7,514 bases of DNA from Nitriliruptoraceae bacterium (GTDB taxonomy: Bacteria > Actinomycetota > Nitriliruptoria > Nitriliruptorales > Nitriliruptoraceae), in the NCBI GenBank assembly GCA_007123425.1, contig SKLC01000311.1, forward strand, positions 1 through 7,514. The letters run 5' to 3'. Below, in pieces: positions 5,800-7,514 of this stretch (positions are counted from its first letter, which is position 1; each line of letters opens with the position of its first letter). Both the position numbers and the translations under genes were made by a program. The notes below the pieces were generated by a model. That model searched no databases, was not told the origin of the DNA, and saw only the letters and a program-made list of their open reading frames with translations.

Positions 5800-6447
5800 T
5801 CAGCCCTCGGGCAGGTCGATCAGGCCGTGGCGCAGGCCCGCCACGATCGCCTGGGACCGGTCGGCGACCTCGAGCTTGGCGTAGATGTGGGAGAGATGGT
5901 TGCGCACCGTCTTCGGGCTGATGAACAGCCGCGTGGCCACCTCGCGCGGCGCACAGCCATCGGCCAGCAGCTGCAGCACCTCGAGCTCCCGGTCGCTGAG
6001 GTCGGGACCGTGCCCCGGGGAGCCGGCTCCGGTGGGCCGCGCCAGCGGCGGGCCGGCGCCCACCTGTGCCGTGGCGGCCACGCCCTCGGCGTGGGCCCGG
6101 TGCACCGCGGCGACCACCTCCTCGCCCCCGGCGTCCTTGAGCAGGTACCCGACCGCGCCGGCCGCCAGCGCCTGCTGCAGCAGCTCCTCGTCGTCGTGCA
6201 TGGTGAGCATGACCACCCGCGTGTCGGGCGCGCGGCGCCGCAGCCGCCGGGTGACGGTGACGCCGTCCATCGAGGGCATCGTGATGTCCATGAGGGTCAC
6301 GTCGGGGCGCAGCTCCACCGCGAGCGCCAGGGCCCGCCCGCCGTCCTCGGCCTCGCCCACGACCTCGATGCCGGCGTCGCCGAGCGTGCGGCGCAGCCCC
6401 TCCCGCACGAGGCGGTGGTCGTCGACGAGGAGCACGCGCGGCCTCAT
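5800..6447 (-). CDS. NarL/LuxR-type two-component response regulator
   Basis: This 215-residue cytoplasmic regulator is a DNA-binding output of the adjacent kinase. The receiver domain covers about residues 3-118, with acidic pair Asp9/Asp10, phosphoacceptor Asp54 in LMDITMPSMDG, Thr82 and Lys104 in YLLKDA, all intact. A Gly/Pro/Ala-rich linker of about 30 residues leads to a LuxR-type helix-turn-helix at 150-210 (LSDRELEVLQLLADG, then ISPKTVRNHLSHIYAKLEV). The length is typical for the family. The ATG overlaps the kinase stop as ATGA and GGAGGGG lies just upstream, so the two genes are co-translated. The pilus operon starts 262 bases downstream on the same strand with a dyad in between, which makes it the obvious candidate target. 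The signal and the exact regulon are unknown. Confidence 0.95.
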   Translation of the reverse strand: MRPRVLLVDDHRLVREGLRRTLGDAGIEVVGEAEDGGRALALAVELRPDVTLMDITMPSMDGVTVTRRLRRRAPDTRVVMLTMHDDEELLQQALAAGAVGYLLKDAGGEEVVAAVHRAHAEGVAATAQVGAGPPLARPTGAGSPGHGPDLSDRELEVLQLLADGCAPREVATRLFISPKTVRNHLSHIYAKLEVADRSQAIVAGLRHGLIDLPEG

Positions 6448-7514
6448 CGGCCCCTCCGCAGGGTCATCGCCACCTCGGTGCCCTCCCCGGGCCGGCTCCG
6501 CAGGTCCAGCCGGGCGCCGATCGCGTCGGCCCGGTCACGGATGTCGGCGAGCGCGCCGGCGCCCGAGAGGTCGAGCTCCGCCTCGTCCAGGCCCTCCCCG
6601 TCGTCGCGCACCACCACCCGCAGGCGCTCGTCCTCCGCCAGCAGCCGGACCCGCACCTCGGTCGCTCGTGACCGGCTGCAGGCGAGGTCCACCAGATCCT
6701 GCACCGCCCGCAGCAGCTGGTTCTCGACCGGCAGCGACAGCCGGGGGAAGTCGTCGGTGGCGTCCACCGTGGCGACCACGCCGTGCCGCTCGCCGGTGCG
6801 GCTCAGGTACCCCGACAGCGTCTCGACCAGACCGTGCCCCTCGGTGCAGCGCAGGCGCAGATCGCGCAGGGTCTGGCGCAGCTCGCTCAACGTGCCGCGC
6901 ACGTCGTCGCGCACCGCCATGAGCTCCTCGTCGTCCTGGTGGCGCGCCACCGCGCGGTCGAGCTCCAGGCCGACGTAGGCCAGCGACTGCGCGAAGCGGT
7001 CGTGGAGCTGGGCGCCCAGCCGCTGGCGCTCGTACTCGGCGCCCAGCGACTGCAGCCGGGCGAACCACACGGCGTTGTCCAGCGCCAGCGCGAGGGGCGC
7101 CGCCAGGCGCGAGAGCGACTCCAGGTGGGCCTGGGGCACCTCGCCGGCCTCGTTGCGCTCGATGGCCAGCAGCGCAGCGCGCCGCCCCCGGCTGTAGAGC
7201 CACTGGTAGATCCCGGAGCGCGCCGCCGCGGTCAGGCCCCCGGCCGCACCCAGCTGCGGGACCATCACGGGATCAGCCGCCTCGCCCGCGTGCAGCAGCG
7301 GCGCCGGCAGGTCCGCGTAGGCGACCTCGCCGACCGGCGTCGTGCCGGCCGCGTCCACCGAGCGCCACCAGCGCCCATCGGCGTCCTCCAGCAGCAGCAC
7401 CACCGCGTCGGGCTCGAACATCTCCTCGACCTGGCTGTGCACCGCCCCCAGCACGTCCTCGATGGTCAGCGGGGCCGGCGAGGAGCGCACCAGCCGGTGC
7501 AGGCTCGCCAGCAG
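6444..7514 (-). CDS. GAF-domain sensor histidine kinase (HisKA_3 type), 5' end outside window
   Basis: The 356 visible residues form a soluble sensor kinase paired with the downstream regulator. Numbered from the window edge, a GAF sensory domain covers about 18-153. The HisKA_3 dimerisation helix follows, with ERQRLGAQLHDRFAQSL: His171 is the phosphorylation site and the HDxxxQ pattern (Asp172, Gln176) is kept. In the ATPase domain the G1 box DDGEG (304-308) and the GEGTEV segment near the end are present, but the N-box is degenerate: where this family has Asn and Lys-His, the sequence has Leu277 and Ser280-Arg281. I see no membrane helix in the visible part. The frame stays open to the right edge; a GTG at 7490 exists, but the codons before it (LLASLHRL) read naturally as part of the protein, so I treat it as truncated by the window. 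Confidence 0.9.
   Translation of the reverse strand: MLASLHRLVRSSPAPLTIEDVLGAVHSQVEEMFEPDAVVLLLEDADGRWWRSVDAAGTTPVGEVAYADLPAPLLHAGEAADPVMVPQLGAAGGLTAAARSGIYQWLYSRGRRAALLAIERNEAGEVPQAHLESLSRLAAPLALALDNAVWFARLQSLGAEYERQRLGAQLHDRFAQSLAYVGLELDRAVARHQDDEELMAVRDDVRGTLSELRQTLRDLRLRCTEGHGLVETLSGYLSRTGERHGVVATVDATDDFPRLSLPVENQLLRAVQDLVDLACSRSRATEVRVRLLAEDERLRVVVRDDGEGLDEAELDLSGAGALADIRDRADAIGARLDLRSRPGEGTEVAMTLRRGR

Noticed and set aside
5785..6978. Plus-strand open frame opposite the regulator and kinase genes
   Set aside because: It is a frame left open by base composition; the opposing frames carry clear receiver, helix-turn-helix and kinase motifs.
1..7514. CRISPR array, tRNA, rRNA, insertion sequence or phage remnant
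   Set aside because: No spaced direct repeats, tRNA-like cloverleaf, rRNA stretches, transposase motifs or terminal inverted repeats were seen; coding covers nearly the whole window.

Overview
The window is very GC-rich DNA with strong G/C preference at third codon positions, GTG and TTG starts, and gene families typical of Actinomycetota (GAF/HisKA_3 kinase with NarL-type regulator, actinobacterial CpaE/CpaF/TadB/TadC). I read it as a chromosomal piece of an actinobacterium; I cannot name the genus. Every supported gene lies on the minus strand, so the window is best read from its right end to its left end.

Right part (7514 down to 5800): a two-component system. A cytoplasmic GAF-domain histidine kinase, cut off at its N-terminus by the window edge, overlaps by four bases a complete NarL/LuxR-type response regulator. 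A 262-base spacer (5538-5799) follows. It holds a perfect 8+8 dyad (5637-5654), a second 8-base palindrome (5665-5672) and, nearer the next gene, a perfect 11-base-pair stem-loop (5575-5601). This spacer is the likely control region of the pilus genes.

Left part (5537 down to 1): a Tad (Flp-type, type IVc) pilus assembly operon in the order CpaB/RcpC-like protein, CpaE-like ATPase, CpaF secretion ATPase, TadB, TadC, and the start of a Flp-type prepilin cut by the left edge. The genes are packed with 4-base stop/start overlaps, except for a 12-base gap before cpaF that is bridged by a good ribosome binding site. CpaF powers pilus assembly through the TadB/TadC inner-membrane platform, CpaE is expected to place or regulate the machine, the CpaB-like protein is a membrane-anchored extracytoplasmic part, and Flp is the pilus subunit. 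Prepilin peptidase and TadE/TadF-like pseudopilins are not in the window.

The system itself is known, but several parts are off-type: a kinase with a degenerate N-box, a CpaE with a receiver-like N-terminus lacking the phosphoacceptor Asp and a Walker A lacking its signature Lys, a CpaF with a long basic Gly/Lys/Ala-rich N-terminal extension built partly from an 18-bp tandem repeat, and a short CpaB-like protein with no visible SAF domain but with acidic stretches. The best lead for something undescribed is the proposed circuit of degenerate kinase, NarL regulator and dyad controlling the pilus operon.
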